DNA of 64,000 nucleotides from Anthopleura xanthogrammica (Eukaryota; Cnidaria; Anthozoa; Actiniaria; Actiniidae): NCBI GenBank assembly GCA_964019055.1, contig OZ025211.1, positions 6,091,835 to 6,155,834 of the forward strand, read 5' to 3'. Shown piece by piece: positions 39,970 to 52,671 of this stretch (position 1 is its first letter; each line of letters starts with the position of its first letter). The notes under the pieces were generated by a model. It saw only the letters and a program-made list of their open reading frames with translations, ran no database searches and was not told where the DNA came from. The position numbers and the translations under genes were made by a program.

Positions 39970-41250
39970 AGCTTTTCAGTAGTCCTTGTGGGAGCAGACT
40001 TTGCGCAGGATATACCCGCATTGCCATTGAAAGCTACGGAGCTACTCAAGCAAGGCCTAAGAAAGCCAGTGTTACCACAAGGCTATAGAAGGCTTCCAAC
40101 AGCTTACAATTGAAAAATGACGAGCATGGAAAACAGTCTGCATCAAATGCAGCAATAGACCTCTTTACCTTCGTTGTTTGTTGTGCCCATTTCAGACCAC
40201 GTGATGCCACTCTTGGGAGTTGATTCTTTCATGTGTAAATATTTTAACAAAAGAACATTTCTCCAGGGAATGTCATGTGGTCTGAAATGGGCAATTTGCA
40301 TACGAAGGTAAAGAGGTCTATTTAAAGATAAATCTAAAAGTATTATACACCTATTTCAAATAACTTTGATAATGTGAAATGGTCGATCTGAGACCGATAG
40401 GAATTGTGGGAGTTTATTGAATTACAAATGCATTGTCATAGTCACACCTGAATCACATATACTAGTATGACAGAAGTAAGTATTAATATTCAGGCATGGT
40501 TACAACAATGGATTTGTATAATAGACTCGCACAATTCCATATTGGCATTCGTTTTATAATTGAATTTTTTTAATGCTACGCAGTAAAGTGGGCTTTTCTA
40601 AAGTAATTTGGCGGAAACAAATTATGAATGAGTTATTCAATAAAATTACGAAATTAAAGGGGCACTTGGATGAAAACGCCCCATTTTTTGAAAGTCCGAA
40701 TAGTTCAAGTATTTAAGAATAATATGACTCAATCATGATTATGAAAACCAGATTGGCAAAAATTTTAGCCTGGAAGCCATTCGCAGTTGAGAAATTTTGG
40801 TTTAAAAACTAAAAGAACAATAGGGTTGAGTAAATGACGTCATTTACTCACAATTTAGATGCTGAAAAAAATATATAATTTTTATCCGCCAATTTTAACT
40901 GTGAAGAAAATGTGTTGCATGCCTACTATTGGGGCCATATAGATAAGTTTAACCAAGTTTCAAGACATTTCAAATTTTCATCGATTTTCATCCAAGTGCC
41001 CCTTTAAAGTGATCAAGAATATTATATTTTTGCAAAATCGCGAAATTAAAGTGTCGCGAAATATGCGACCTCCAAAATCGCGAAATTAGGTGTCGCGAAA
41101 ATTTCATGTAATAAGGTAGTACTTAAACAGCAAAAAACAAGTTGAACAATATTTTCAAGCACATTTATTGCGCATACATCACTTTCAAAATCACAGCAAA
41201 ATCTATTGTAAGCAGATAAGCTGCAGCATTCAGATCAGTGATTCGTGTAT
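39970..41250. other. Intergenic region, kinase 3' side
   Basis: Contains a full palindromic element of the TAGACCTC family (40150-40322), an AATAAA at 40639 that could end the kinase transcript, a palindromic repeat around 40660-41005 (AAAGGGGCACTTGGATGAAAA and its inverse near 40985), and a short direct repeat of a CGCGAAATTA...GTCGCGAAA motif at 41035-41105. No gene seen. Confidence 0.45.
40150..40322. mobile_element. MITE-like palindrome, TAGACCTCTTTACC family
   Basis: AATAGACCTCTTTACCTTCG...CCCATTTCAGACCACGTGATG on the left; CATGTGGTCTGAAATGGGC...CGAAGGTAAAGAGGTCTATT on the right. Likely in the kinase 3' UTR or just beyond. Confidence 0.85.
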
Positions 41251-42765
41251 TCATTTTTCTGTATTCCTGCATTGCCCTATTGGGGGAGCAACCATTATCT
41301 GCTTACATGTCAACCCGGCACCACATCTTGGGCAGACGGATCCAGACTAAATAAGAAAATAATTAAGATTTGTTATTTGCGGTCTTGAGTGGATAAATCA
41401 TAGGGTTTCCATAATGATTTCTGTGCTTTTTTTCAACAAGGGGCACACAGGAAACGCTAAAGATTAAAAAATAGAGCTTTAAGTGTGATGTCAATCGAAT
41501 GAAAAAACGATTTCCGGGTCCAAAACGAAAAACAGTTCTATGAAGATTTTTCTTACTTTTTCTTCGTGACAGGATTTGTTGTCCAAAGTTCTAACTGTTT
41601 CAGATGGAGGTTAATTCATTGAGAACATTTTCGCAATATTTTAGCGGTTATGTGAGCAGTTGGACCCAGAAATACGTCACAACTTAACAGCTCTATATGA
41701 AAGGAAGTTCATAGCAACAACTTCAAATCACTGGTCAATTTTACCGACCGGTCGTGTTGCTTTGAAGCTACCCTGACGAGAGCAAGAAAGCGACAAGACG
41801 GAAGAGCCAATCAAAATCGGGCTCATCCATTAGTCTTTTTGATTCACGAACTGCAGTTCGCACAGCTGCGGCCTGTAAACCAGTTTATCGTAAACCAGTT
41901 TTTTGTGCCGGAAGAAAAACCACTTTGTGTCAAGTTGCACAAACATGTCTGTCGCTTTGAAAACTTTTTTTGGACTTCAATATCAACATCTTGCGGTCGA
42001 AAAGTCAAATAAATGCCAATATTGACTGACTATATACATTCAACTATTAGAATAGGCTTTTTAACCTGTAGCTCATGACGTTGACAAGTTTTTTCGCAAC
42101 ATTATACTTAAATAGCAACGGCTTATAACTCGACCAAAAAGGGACCAAAAATATTTTTATGAAGATATGACTGAAATAAGCTTGTTGCCATTTTCTTGCT
42201 CAGCGGCAGTGGCTTCTCGAGCTTCTCATATAGCGTTTTTAGTGCACTCGACAAGAAAGAAAGAATTTTACGCATGTATCGTATACCTGGTTTATGCAGT
42301 ATTCGCCAGCTGAGAGAAAACCATGACACTTTCCTTCCAAGCAGCACGAACTTGCTGGACAGTTTGAGTCACTGGTACACGGGGAAATTATAGACTGAAG
42401 GTGAAAGAATAGGAAACATGGTTACTGAGTGGTAATAAGCATAAGGAGGGAGAAACTCTATCCCAATAAAATGTCGTAGGAAACAAAAGTGTGCGAGACA
42501 GAAATATCAACTTAGATAATAGAAAAGTCCTTTACATGACTATAAAATCAAAATTTGTGACAAAAGTCGAAATTTTTCACTAGCTATGATTCTTAATATA
42601 AATTTAAAGAATTGAAGACAAATTTTAAAAACTTCTGCTATACTTAAGACATGTATTAACAACAATATTGCTAAATAAAATTCTTCCATTACTTACCCCG
42701 TTTGAACTGCCACTCAAAAAAACGAAACAGGCCACAAGGGCTATAGCAAGCATTGATGCGTTCAT
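41251..42765 (-). CDS. Small secreted ten-cysteine protein, colipase/prokineticin-like fold, 90 aa, three exons
   Basis: Exons 42697-42765, 42287-42394 and 41251-41346, joined in phase 0. Exon 1 encodes a signal peptide only (MNASMLAIALVACFVFLSG). The mature part has exactly ten cysteines with spacing C-x5-C-x4-CC-x4-C-x9-C-x7-C-x2-C-x5-C-x11-C. This order, with an adjacent CC at positions 3-4 and a close pair at 7-8, is the pattern of the colipase fold shared by prokineticins/AVIT peptides and the dickkopf C-terminal domain. The intron between Cys6 and Cys7 is phase 0, as in the two paralogs at 47.7 kb and 51.1-55 kb. A TTTAAAA element lies about 85 bases upstream of the ATG (42848-42854). 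The product is predicted to be secreted; receptor or role is unknown. Some colipase-fold relatives are venom peptides, others are hormones or Wnt antagonists. Confidence 0.85.
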
Positions 42766-43864
42766 TCTGATCGTCCCGGAGTATACTAATCTGAACAAGC
42801 TGGAAGATGAAATGCTCTCTGTATGTGTGAATCTACTTATCCCAGCTTTTAAACACTAAAGGCTAACAAAAACACCTTATTCAAACAGTCGACAACTAAT
42901 TAAGGAAATTTTTTTTTGATAAAATATAATATAATTAGCGAATAATAGGAGGTTACCATGGAAACGTGTTATGATGAATCTGTAAAACAGTTTGGTAGTT
43001 CACATCATTGATATTCCTTAATTGGTTATATAAGTTATATAACAGCGTACGAAATTGATTTTTTTTTTTTTAATTTGAAAATAATGAACATGACCATTCG
43101 ACTTTTTCAATGACCCTTAATTTTTCTTTTCTTAAACAAGTTTTAAACTTCTTTCTTACAGCTGTAAGGTTGCTGTTGATGTCGAGTGAGTAAAAAGTAA
43201 CGGATTTTTTTCCTGATTTTTCTTAAAATTTTTGGAGTATACGTAACTCAATAAAACGCGGCACATCGAAGCGGCCGCAATTGAAATAGCTTTTTGGATT
43301 TTTTTACCGCAAAAGTGGTAATTTCTAATTTGCAATGATTAGCAACCAAGAAAATCTTTATTAGAAAGAAAAAAGAATTCACGGAAACCCAAATCTTCAC
43401 ATGTATAGAAAACTTATAATTTATTGACTTGACAAGCATAGACCCAAAGATGTTAAACAACTATTTTTATTATATATTTATTATATTTTATGGATTTGAA
43501 ATGACATTATGAATCAGACTCAGATGGTTTGAGTGATCACTTATGGCTTGCAAACCGAGTCATTCACAAAGCGAGAAAATGCACACCATCCAATCACAGT
43601 CTTTGATTGCGGAAGCCAATTAAGAATAACGGTGGCATAAAGAATTGCTGATAACTCGGCAAATGCACGAACTGATAATGGCATATTTTAGATGCAATGG
43701 TGCAGCCTTGGATACTGAGCCATAGGGTGTTTACCAAATCCAGAAATTCCGGTTGAGATAACCGGTTTTTAATTCCTTCAAATGGAACGCAAATATCTCG
43801 AATGGAAAGAGCCCGCTTGGGATTGGAGTGTTCCATCATTTACAACGAATTACGAAAGCCCCAG

Positions 43865-43985
43865 CCATCGTACCCAGGGCCTTCTCAGCAACTGTGTTAC
43901 TCATTCTCGTTCCCAGACCCTACTCATAAGCCAAATCCTACGGTCTTTCGTTAGAAAGCTGAGAAGGCTCTGGGTACGAGAATGC
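43865..43985. repeat. Hairpin element, CGTACCCAGGGCCTTCTCAGC arms
   Basis: CGTACCCAGGGCCTTCTCAGC at 43870 and GCTGAGAAGGCTCTGGGTACG at 43958 are inverse copies, with inner CATTCTCG / CGAGAATG pairing. Confidence 0.75.
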
Positions 43986-46629
43986 TTTGTTACTCTGTCA
44001 TTGGCCGTGATCGATGATTTCGGGTCCTTTTTTGAATTCGAAATACCGCTGTGATCATTGATTGCAGACTCATTTATGCAGGGTTAGTCTCATTTCAATG
44101 TCAAAACAATCACAAATACCAACTGTAAAGTAAAGAATGAACAACTTTAAGAATACAAACACTTTGAAATTCCATGGACCTTCAATGAAACACGTGAATA
44201 TTTTACACAAAATCGAGGCTAACTCTGCGTAAATGAATCTGTAGTCAAGGAACACAGCGGTATTTTACGAATTCAAAAAAGGACTATTGTCCACTTGGTG
44301 TAAGCTAAGCTCGTTCCCAGTCTCTTGAATTTCGTACTTATTTCTATGACAGGACAGCCAAACGAGTCAGTTGTTGTCGGTGAAATCAGTGACATGCTTA
44401 TGCTTATGTCAAGTGTGAACCAGCCTTAAGTCGCTGGAATCGCTGCCTTATATATGCCCCTAAAGGCTCAGAATTTTGTGACGGTGGTAGTGATTTTAAC
44501 TCAATGCCAAGTCTTTATTTCAGTACCCTTGGCCTCGTTAGTCCTATGTGGGGGAGTGCTGGAGCTAGGGAAAAAAACGAGATGTGGCAAATTATTCAAT
44601 CAATAATTTATTTGCACCACAAATTTAAGATGAAATTTCTAGTGTATGATAGAAAGCTGGGTTGCCTGAAATAGTATAAACTAATCAAAGTCAGGTGAAC
44701 ATATATCAGCCGACTGAAGTTTGGGAACGCTCGCGAACATGCCCAAGAAATTTGACTATATCAGTGAAAGCTGAAGAAAACCATACCTTCATTATTAACA
44801 TTGAGTTAAGGTTTGCGTAATTTTTCCTGTAAACCCCGTCGAACAAGTTCATTGCTAAATCAACGCTATTTCCCCCCCGATTTTTCATAGAAACCAGACA
44901 AACGACCGAACAATTCCAATTTTCTTAAAGGCGTATTCTTACTTTCGTATTTTAGACAAATGTTTTAATGAAATCGTTACTTTCATGCAAACGGGAATGC
45001 TAGAATTAGCAATCTGGCTAAATGTGAGAAAAAGCTCACTAAAGCCTGCACTGGATTTTGAAACATTGACTTAGAAAGTATGAACATTTTCGTAGGACTA
45101 AAAGTTAATGGGTAGTTAGGAAACCCTGTTACGTTGGCCCCGGTAACGGGATCGATAACAGCAGGCAAAGTAGTTTAAGGGATAATTGAGAATAAACTTT
45201 AAGGGATAACAGTCCTGATACTTTTAGGGATAAGGGATAAATATCCTCAAGAAATAACCAAACCTTTGATCTGAAGAAAGACATCAATCATTCTGTTAGC
45301 TTTCAAATACACGACTAGTAACTTATATGGACACTTGTTTGAAAGGCCTTCATTGAATGTGATCATATATTTTCTGAATTGTTTACTTTAGTAGCTACTG
45401 TACTGTGTGAAATTGAATTTTCTGCATTTGACATACAAAAAATTAAATATTGACAAAGCTAAGAAATTATTGAATAAGAACGACAAAGACGCTTATTGAA
45501 TTTTCAATAAAATAATTAATGAAAAATCAATGTTATTAAATATTTTACAATTTTAACCGATATAACCTAAAATTCTGTATTTGTTGAATAGAACGATACA
45601 AGTATACTTTGTTTGTATTATATTATTCAGTTATCTTATTATCTTATTATCTTATTATCTTATTATCTTATGTTAGTCAGCATATGTTTCTTCAGTTTTA
45701 TATTACTGAACATATAGCAGTCTAAGATTTATCTGGTCCTAATTGATCTTTAGCTTTTAAATTATTTGTTAGGGCCAGTACCTTTATTATTTTGAATTAA
45801 TTATCATATTTTGTAAATACTTATTGTATAGCTACAATTCTGGGTACAAATAATAATAAAAAATTTTATAAAATAACTTTGATATTACGCGCGCTCTGAT
45901 TGGTCAAAAAGCCATGTTTTATGAGAGCATAATACATGCTCACGTCATTTTTTCTCTCTCTCTGCTTCTTAAAAGCGCTAGTTCTTTTATAAAAGCAATA
46001 AAAACAGCTACGCGTCGTGGTTTCCTACGCTTCTCTCGTGTTCTCTCCACATCCCGCGTGTCTTTATCAGAGTATAATACACGGAAAACTGTTTTTTATT
46101 CCTTAACTTAAAATAAAAAAATAAAAAAATTGTTGTTATTGACAAATCCGTGTTTTGGCCAATTTTCAATTAATTTAAAGTCGTAATAGCCTTGGTTGGC
46201 TGTCATTTTCAAGATATTTTTTTCATTGAGTATAATATATCCCAAAAGGAATTCATTTAAAGGAGTTTAATTTTGGATTTTATTTTCGTTTTATTTTAAA
46301 CTTGTCGGTTAGTTTCGTCAGTGCCAAAGTTTTTAGAAATTTTCATTGACACGTTTTCACTTCTTAATTTATTTCTGTTTTATTTTAAGCTAATATTCTT
46401 TAGTGCTCAGTCAAGTTGTTAAGAGCCACTTGTATTAAATCTTCTCACTGAGACTTTTTAACTGACCTCTTAACATTTTTTCTTATTTTTAAGCAAATCA
46501 GTTTTGTCTCGCTCAAGGTTATTACTTATTTATATTAAGATCTCTCAAGCTTTTGAAATGTTTTTATGAGGATTAAAATTGTGGTAATCGCTGCCCCAAG
46601 TGATAGCCAAAGTACGTCTGACCATTTAA

Positions 46630-46835
46630 ACTCTTGGGTGGGTGGCATGGGTGGCATGGGTGGCGTAGTGGTTTTCCGCTCGCCTCTCACCGCTGTGGTC
46701 CGAGTTCGAGCCCCGACTCGGGTCAGATCATATTTGAGTTGAGTTTGTTTGATGTGTTGTTCTCTCCCTTGCCACGAGGGTTTTCTCCTGGTTCTCCGGT
46801 TTCCTCCCTCCGTAAAAATCAACATGTGAGTTGAG
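46630..46835 (+). repeat. tRNA-derived SINE, best-preserved copy
   Basis: GGGTGGCGTAGTGGTTTTCCGCTCGCCTCTCACCGC (A box region), GAGTTCGAGCCC (B box), then GGTTTTCTCCTGGTTCTCC and GTTTCCTCCCTCCGTAAAA, preceded by GGTGGCATGGGTGGCATGG direct repeats. Confidence 0.8.
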
Positions 46836-46849
46836 TTGTATGCATAGAA

Positions 46850-47345
46850 TATATAATGGTAATTGAACTAAGTGGAGTGCAATTTGGTCTGATATCAAAC
46901 GCGCGATAACAAAATCACACGACCGCGTAGCGGGAGTGTGATTTGTAATCGCAAGTTTGATATCAGACCAAAATTGCACGACACGAAGTTCAATTATCAC
47001 TTTATTATATCCATTTTGAAATCATACTAGATAGACACTAAATTTGTGATAAATACAAAAGTATTTATTCACAAATAGCCGGTATTTTGTTTCTTTTTGT
47101 AACAAAAAATTGCAGTCAAACTTGAAAAAAAGCTACATTTTATGTTCCTTATTTGCTATAATCTGATTGGCTGATTACATACAATCCTGTAATCTGATTG
47201 GTTACCTTTTCTAGTGTTGCATTGTGATTGGCTGACAAAAAGATGCGATTCGGACTCAAAATAGTGCGATTCGTGCTTGAATCAATCTACTGAGAGCCAA
47301 TCAGATTACAGGATTTGCTAGTGATTTCAAAATGGATATAATAAA
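46850..47345. mobile_element. Nested palindromic element ending TATTATATCCATTTTGAAATCA
   Basis: Inner palindrome 46852-47008: AATTGAACTAAGTGGAGTGCAA...GGTCTGATATCAAAC against GTTTGATATCAGACCAAAATTGCAC...GAAGTTCAATTATC. An outer pair links ATATCCATTTTGAAATCA (about 47008) to TGATTTCAAAATGGATATAATAAA (47320-47343). Confidence 0.7.
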
Positions 47346-47660
47346 TAATGTAGTGGTAGTGTGTGTGTGAGAGAGACAGTGGGCCAAATTGGAAACCATT
47401 ATCATTAAGTTACTGAATTTGAATCCCATTATAAAAAAATTTGTTTCAATTTTTTTTAAATGGAGAATTCCTTTCTGGATGAAATTTGATGTCTAGAATA
47501 AACAGCTTATTTTGTCAAATTATTTGCACGCATTCTTGCCGAGTTAGCAACGTAAAGGCTCAACCGCTCTAGCTTTCCTTTTAGACTGTCAAATGGATCA
47601 ATCAGTCTAGAGTTCAAATGTTATTTATTTTAATGGTTTTATATAATTGGTCGTGTGGCA

Positions 47661-47670
47661 TATAAAATAG
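47661..47670 (+). promoter_or_regulatory. TATA box of the cysteine-rich gene at 47710
   Basis: TATAAAATAG lies 49 bases upstream of the ATG, which would place transcription start near 47690 and give a short 5' UTR. It is on the coding strand and well placed. Confidence 0.5.
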
Positions 47671-47709
47671 TCTAAAGACACTAACCGAGACACTTTGTGA
47701 GCTGCAATC

Positions 47710-49712
47710 ATGGTGAAGGCAACTGTTCTTTCGCTGTTTGTCGTTCTTATTCTGTTAGCGCTTACTTGTCAAGCCGAGCACGACGAGGTAATGTACAAAA
47801 AAATCTGTAAATAGAATTATCAAATAACGATAATCTACTTGGATATCCTTGGATAAAGAATCAAATCTGGAGAAAAATAAATTTCTATTTTTTTTCTTCG
47901 TAGTTCTTGGCACAGTGTAAAAGTGATGCTGATTGTTCCAACGGGTGCTGTTCAACTAATTTCTATGAACGCTTCTGTAAACAAGACCTCCAAGATGGCG
48001 ATTATTGCAGAGTGGTAAGTCGTTATCCCACCTTTAGAAACCAAATGATTGTTTGGGGATGTTTTTCTGGATCGAGAACAGATTTTCTTAATTAGTGATG
48101 TCTAGGTATGGGAATTAAGGGTGGCGGAGCAGTAGTTTTTTCGTTTCTCACCTCCTGGGGTATCAAGCTCGTCTAGTGTTTGTTGGGACTCTCTCTAGCC
48201 TAACATAAACGATGGTTAAGAGGTTAACCAATATCGGAGGGACGTAAAAGAACCACTGAGGACGTAAAGAAACCCTGGCAGCGACAACCCTCAGTGTCTA
48301 CACCTCATACTAACAACCCCATGATTGTAAAAATGCCTCTGAGTATTCACATAGAAAAGTGCGCTATATAAAATCATAACTCATTAAATCATATAAGTCA
48401 TAAGTCGGGCTGCACGCAGGCTACTTTCTCCCTTGATTCGAGGGTTTTTCTCCTGGTTCTCCGGTTCAATTCCTCCCTTTGTGAAGCCTAAAACTGAAGT
48501 TAAAAACCAGCCACACCCCAATTATATTGTTTTATGTAGGTTTTGAGATCCAGGGTATTCACTCTTAAAGCCGGGGGCGGCTTTGACTATCAGCACGGGA
48601 ATGCGGGGCTGAATTCAAAACCCGCTTTTGAAAGCCAGGTTCCGGGTTGACTTCACTTGATTATGGTATCGGTCCAACTCAATACACAAAGGTACATTTA
48701 AAGTCCGAAAGGGAGACTTTTCTACGCATGTGCAAGGTTTCCAGACAAACTAATAACAAAACTAACTTCGACGAAAAAGAAAAGTTATCATTAAGACTTT
48801 GAGGCCAATTGAAATTCCAAAAAGGCGACTTTAATTAATATGGATAATGGTCTTGATACCGCTAATACCAGTGTCCTGGTTCAGACCTTTCTTTACGATA
48901 CCCTTCACTATGTAGAAAAGTAACGAACGTCTTGATACCACTTATACCAGTGTCCTGGTTCAGACCTTTCTTTACGATACCCTTCACTATGTAGAAAAGT
49001 AACGAACGTCTTGATACCACTTATACCAGTGTCCTGGTTCAGACCTTTCTTTACGATACCCTTCACTATGTAGAAAAGTAACGAACGTCTTGATACCACT
49101 TATACCAGTGTCCTGGTTCAGACCTTTCTTTACGATACCCTTCACTATGTAGAAAAGTAACGAACGTCTTGATACCACTTATACCAGTGTCCTCTCTGAG
49201 GTTTTTTTTTATTCAATTGTTGCCACTTCAATTCTATCGGAGTCACAAGATAATGGTGCGAATATCGTACCTTTCATAGTTCCCGGCGCCATCTTGAAAG
49301 GTAGCCGTGCCTTTGCATCGAAGCGAGACCAAGTGAACTTGCAATGATAAAGACCTTTTTAAACACATTGGACAAATTATTCACTATCATTGCAACTCGC
49401 CGTTGGTCTTGCTTCGATGCGCAAGATGACGCAGGGAACTATGAAGGGTACTATTGGGCTAAGAAAATGAGCTGCAACAAGAATTCAGGTAAGTGGTATC
49501 AACACGTGATAAAGGGAACAGAGAAAGTTTCTTTAGTTAAACGATTTTCTTAAGCTTGCGCGCAAGCTTTCATTCTCTTTAGTATGATTATTTTCATTTT
49601 TTATCTCTAATTGCAGTCGACTCAGCCGGTCTGCCCAAAATGTGCACATGGTCTTTACTGCAAAAAAATATTTTGGTCCAGTGGAAGATGCACGTCTAGT
49701 CTAAAAGAATGA
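47710..49712 (+). CDS. Small secreted ten-cysteine protein, colipase/prokineticin-like fold, 94 aa, three exons
   Basis: Exons 47710-47787, 47904-48014 and 49617-49712, all phase 0. Exon 1 encodes a signal peptide (MVKATVLSLFVVLILLALT, cleavage likely after CQA). The mature chain has ten cysteines spaced C-x5-C-x3-CC-x8-C-x9-C-x7-C-x2-C-x5-C-x9-C, essentially the prokineticin/dickkopf-C colipase-fold pattern. Exon 3 is 96 bases, the same length as exon 3 of the paralog at 41251-42765, and begins with a similar V-C-P-[KR]-C motif. The 1.6 kb second intron contains a SINE, a 79-bp tandem repeat and an inverted-repeat element. A TATA box lies at 47661 and AATAAA at 49950. Function unknown: secreted signalling, defence or venom roles are all possible for this fold. 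Confidence 0.88.
48110..48515 (+). repeat. tRNA-derived SINE with tail, diverged
   Basis: AAGGGTGGCGGAGCAGTAGTT...TCTCACCTCCTGGGG at the start and TTGATTCGAGGGTTTTTCTCCTGGTTCTCCGG near 48440. Interrupted by other sequence. In intron 2 of the gene at 47710. Confidence 0.55.
48838..49195. repeat. 79-bp tandem repeat, about 4.5 copies
   Basis: The unit runs from GTCTTGATACC through GTGTCCTGGTTCAGACC and ACGATACCCTTCACTATG to AAGTAACGAAC. Central copies are identical. In intron 2 of the gene at 47710. Confidence 0.92.
49275..49460. mobile_element. MITE-like palindrome, AGTTCCC-GCGCCATCTTGAAAGG family
   Basis: CATAGTTCCCGGCGCCATCTTG...GCATCGAAGCGAGACCAAG inverts to CTTGCTTCGATGCGCAAGATGACGCAGGGAACTATG. 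A second copy at 57505-57680 has CAAGATGGCGCAGGGAACTGTGAAGG at its right end. Confidence 0.8.
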
Positions 49713-51094
49713 AGATACGATGATACACGCGGGATTACTCAAACACGTCGCGGGAAACATACGGGATTACTCGAAAACCCTAGGATAATCGCGGGATAGT
49801 CAGGTCTGTTCAGTTAGCGACAAAAATATTAATTTAGTAAAAATTAAAGCCGTAAATTATATAGTAAACGAATCAGACCTTATCCTATTTAATTACCGTA
49901 ATAGTATAATAGCATTAAGAAAATATAAACGACGAAAGGCTCTAGTATTAATAAAACAATGGACTGATATATTCAAAATTTGTTCTTCTTTGCATGCCTA
50001 ATTTGAATATTTTAAAAATAATTATATTTTTGCATTCGCAAAATTCTACTACTGCATTTAATTCAAGACCCACAACAAAAGCAACAACTATATTAACAGC
50101 AAGAAACAGCACCAAAAATGACAACAACAATAACAACAACATGCAGCAACAGAACTCGAAGGAAAAATAACAGATCCGACAATAACAGAAACAATAACCA
50201 AAAAACAAAAAAGAATAAAAGTGTAAGCAAAATCCTTTACTAGTTTCCTTGTAGTCCTTCATAATATTAGTTATCCTACGCGTGCTTTTGCGTCTCATGA
50301 ATTATTGTTCATGCCAAGTTAGTTCAACTGATTTGACTTTGGACATCATGAATAATCTATCTATAATCTTCAAGTTTTACCAACCTTGTTTCCTCAGTCG
50401 CGTCTATCTGCTTTAAAATCTCTTTAGGTTTGGTTTGCTCTCGAAATTTGTCAACTTTTCGTCTTGCCAACGTACGCTATCTTGAATTCTTCAGCCAAAC
50501 TCACCTTCCTCAACTCATTAAAATATGTAAATGCTGACCAGACGTTTCACAAGACCAGAATTCTTTGCCCTTTGCCTTTTGTTGGTTCATTAACATCGTT
50601 CTTTGTACATGTTAGTTGAATGAACGAAATATTTTTCACTGAATTTGTTGTTATATTAAGCCATTTATTTTGTTGTTTTTTTCCCTTTTTCTTGGGGATA
50701 ATAAAAAACACCATCTTGTTAGGGATTAGATATCAATAGATTATTCCCAGAGCTGAAGGGAGGGAGGGTGCGCGCACGTTTTGAAGCGAAAATAGAATTC
50801 CCGCAAAGTCCACAGGAACTCATCAGCATACGAAATTTTATCACACAGAGCTTTTACTATATCGAAAATTGTTTAAACATAATTAATTTTTCGACATAAG
50901 AATAAAAAATATGAGAGAGGCATGTTCGCTCTTGTTCCCTCTGATCATACCACACTGTGGCAGTCGACTCAATTCAAATTCTGGTATTGAAGTACGTACA
51001 ATTAAGATATACACATTTTTTATTTTACTTTACTTTATTCCATATATTCTTATATACCCGCATCATCGTATTGATGAAACATAATATATGGGAA
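49713..51094. other. Intergenic region between convergent cysteine-rich genes
   Basis: Contains the likely poly(A) signal of the upstream gene (49950) and a CAA-rich stretch (about 50060-50215). Otherwise AT-rich with no recognisable gene or element. Confidence 0.4.
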
Positions 51095-52410
51095 TCAGAC
51101 ATCAAAGTCTCCTGAACCTGACCCAGGCTCCTCTGTGGGCTCGACAGTAGTTGGCTGAGGAGGACTGGTGGTGGGTGCAGAGACACAGGTACCCCAGATC
51201 CACTTCTTTCGACAGGTATACCCTTGAACGCACGGACAGGAATATTTCTCCTGGAATACGTCAAAGTTTGAATTTAGAAAAATTAAACAAAACATAATAG
51301 TCAAAGACAACATAAATTAGGTAGGCCTTCCACCTCCCTGGAGAAATTGTAATCACAGTTTTCACTAGCTTTCCCCTCACCTTTTTTTAAAAAAAAGAAG
51401 TGCAAAATGGGTGTTGACAGAGAAGAACTAAATCTCCATATAAAGTCAACCCCCCAAGTAAGGCTAACATTAAATTAAGGAAGATAAAGATATACATGAT
51501 ATGTAAGAGATTTCCTTTAGAGATTTCCTTTTAAATTCCCAATAAAAAGGGGAGTACCGAGGAGGGTGACAAGGGGATGAGCAAGTGCGCAATGCTGGAT
51601 TCTTTTCAGATAGATTGTTAGAAAATATCAGTAATAATTTGAGAATTTAGTGAGTTGAATGATTCTTGAACCTTATAGTTATTTTGATCGAATTTTGTAA
51701 GAAATTTGTCATTAGTCTCTCTAGTTTGTTAAATCAATCAGCATGACGGCCATTTTCTTTAATTTTTCATTCTCTTGGAGATAGTCTCACAGTGAGCCCA
51801 ATAGTTTATGTCTACAAAGACGACATACGACACCATAGAGGAGTACATGTCCTACTGGATGGACTATAAATGAGCTAAGGTGCTCAGGCAGACAACTGCC
51901 TACCCAAGCTAGAGCCAACCCCCCCCCGTCCCCCTCATCAGCTGTCCCCACCCCACTTCTTACAAGAAAAAAGTTAAGAAATGATATATTATGTATACCT
52001 GAAGATCGCACCATTGATTAGCACGCTGAAGGTACGTACACATTCCAACTTTACGGTTCCATTGCTTGAGACAACATTGGTTTGAAGCGCAGTTAGGCTT
52101 GTCCAGGCAGTACCCTTGTCTTAGCTGGCACAGTCCAGGTGACACACATCTGTAACCGTAGGGACACTGGGTATTTTTGTAACACTGGCGCTTCTTGCAT
52201 AACCCTACCGGATATGAAGATAAGGCAGGATAAGTTGTTAGGCAATATATTTCTGTGGTAGTTAAAGCTAATCAGAGCCGCATATGTATATCAGACTGAC
52301 GAACTGACAGACTGACGGACAGGCAGGCAGGCAGGCAGGCAGACAGACAGACAGGCAAACAGGCAGGCAAACAGACAGGCAGAAATACAGACACACAGAC
52401 AGATAAACAC

Positions 52411-52503
<93 letters not shown>

Positions 52504-52594
52504 TAGACAGACAGACAGACAGACAGACACACAGACAGATAGACACACAGACAGACAGACAGATAGACACACAGACAGACAGACAGGCAGAAAT

Positions 52595-52671
<77 letters not shown>

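Larger units (their letters stand above)
42766..47709. other. Repeat-rich intergenic region between two cysteine-rich genes
   Basis: About 5 kb separating divergently oriented paralogs. It holds a hairpin element (43865-43985), an ATCTT minisatellite-like run (about 45628-45672), a tRNA-derived SINE (46630-46835) and a nested palindrome (46850-47345). Short open frames lack protein-like composition and splice support. No gene seen. Confidence 0.45.

Noticed and set aside
49344..49553. Extra exon of the cysteine-rich gene at 47710 ending in a good GTAAGT donor
   Set aside because: It ends in phase 1 while the next exon needs phase 0, and most of it is the right arm of an inverted-repeat element. 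Leaving it out gives the full ten-cysteine pattern.
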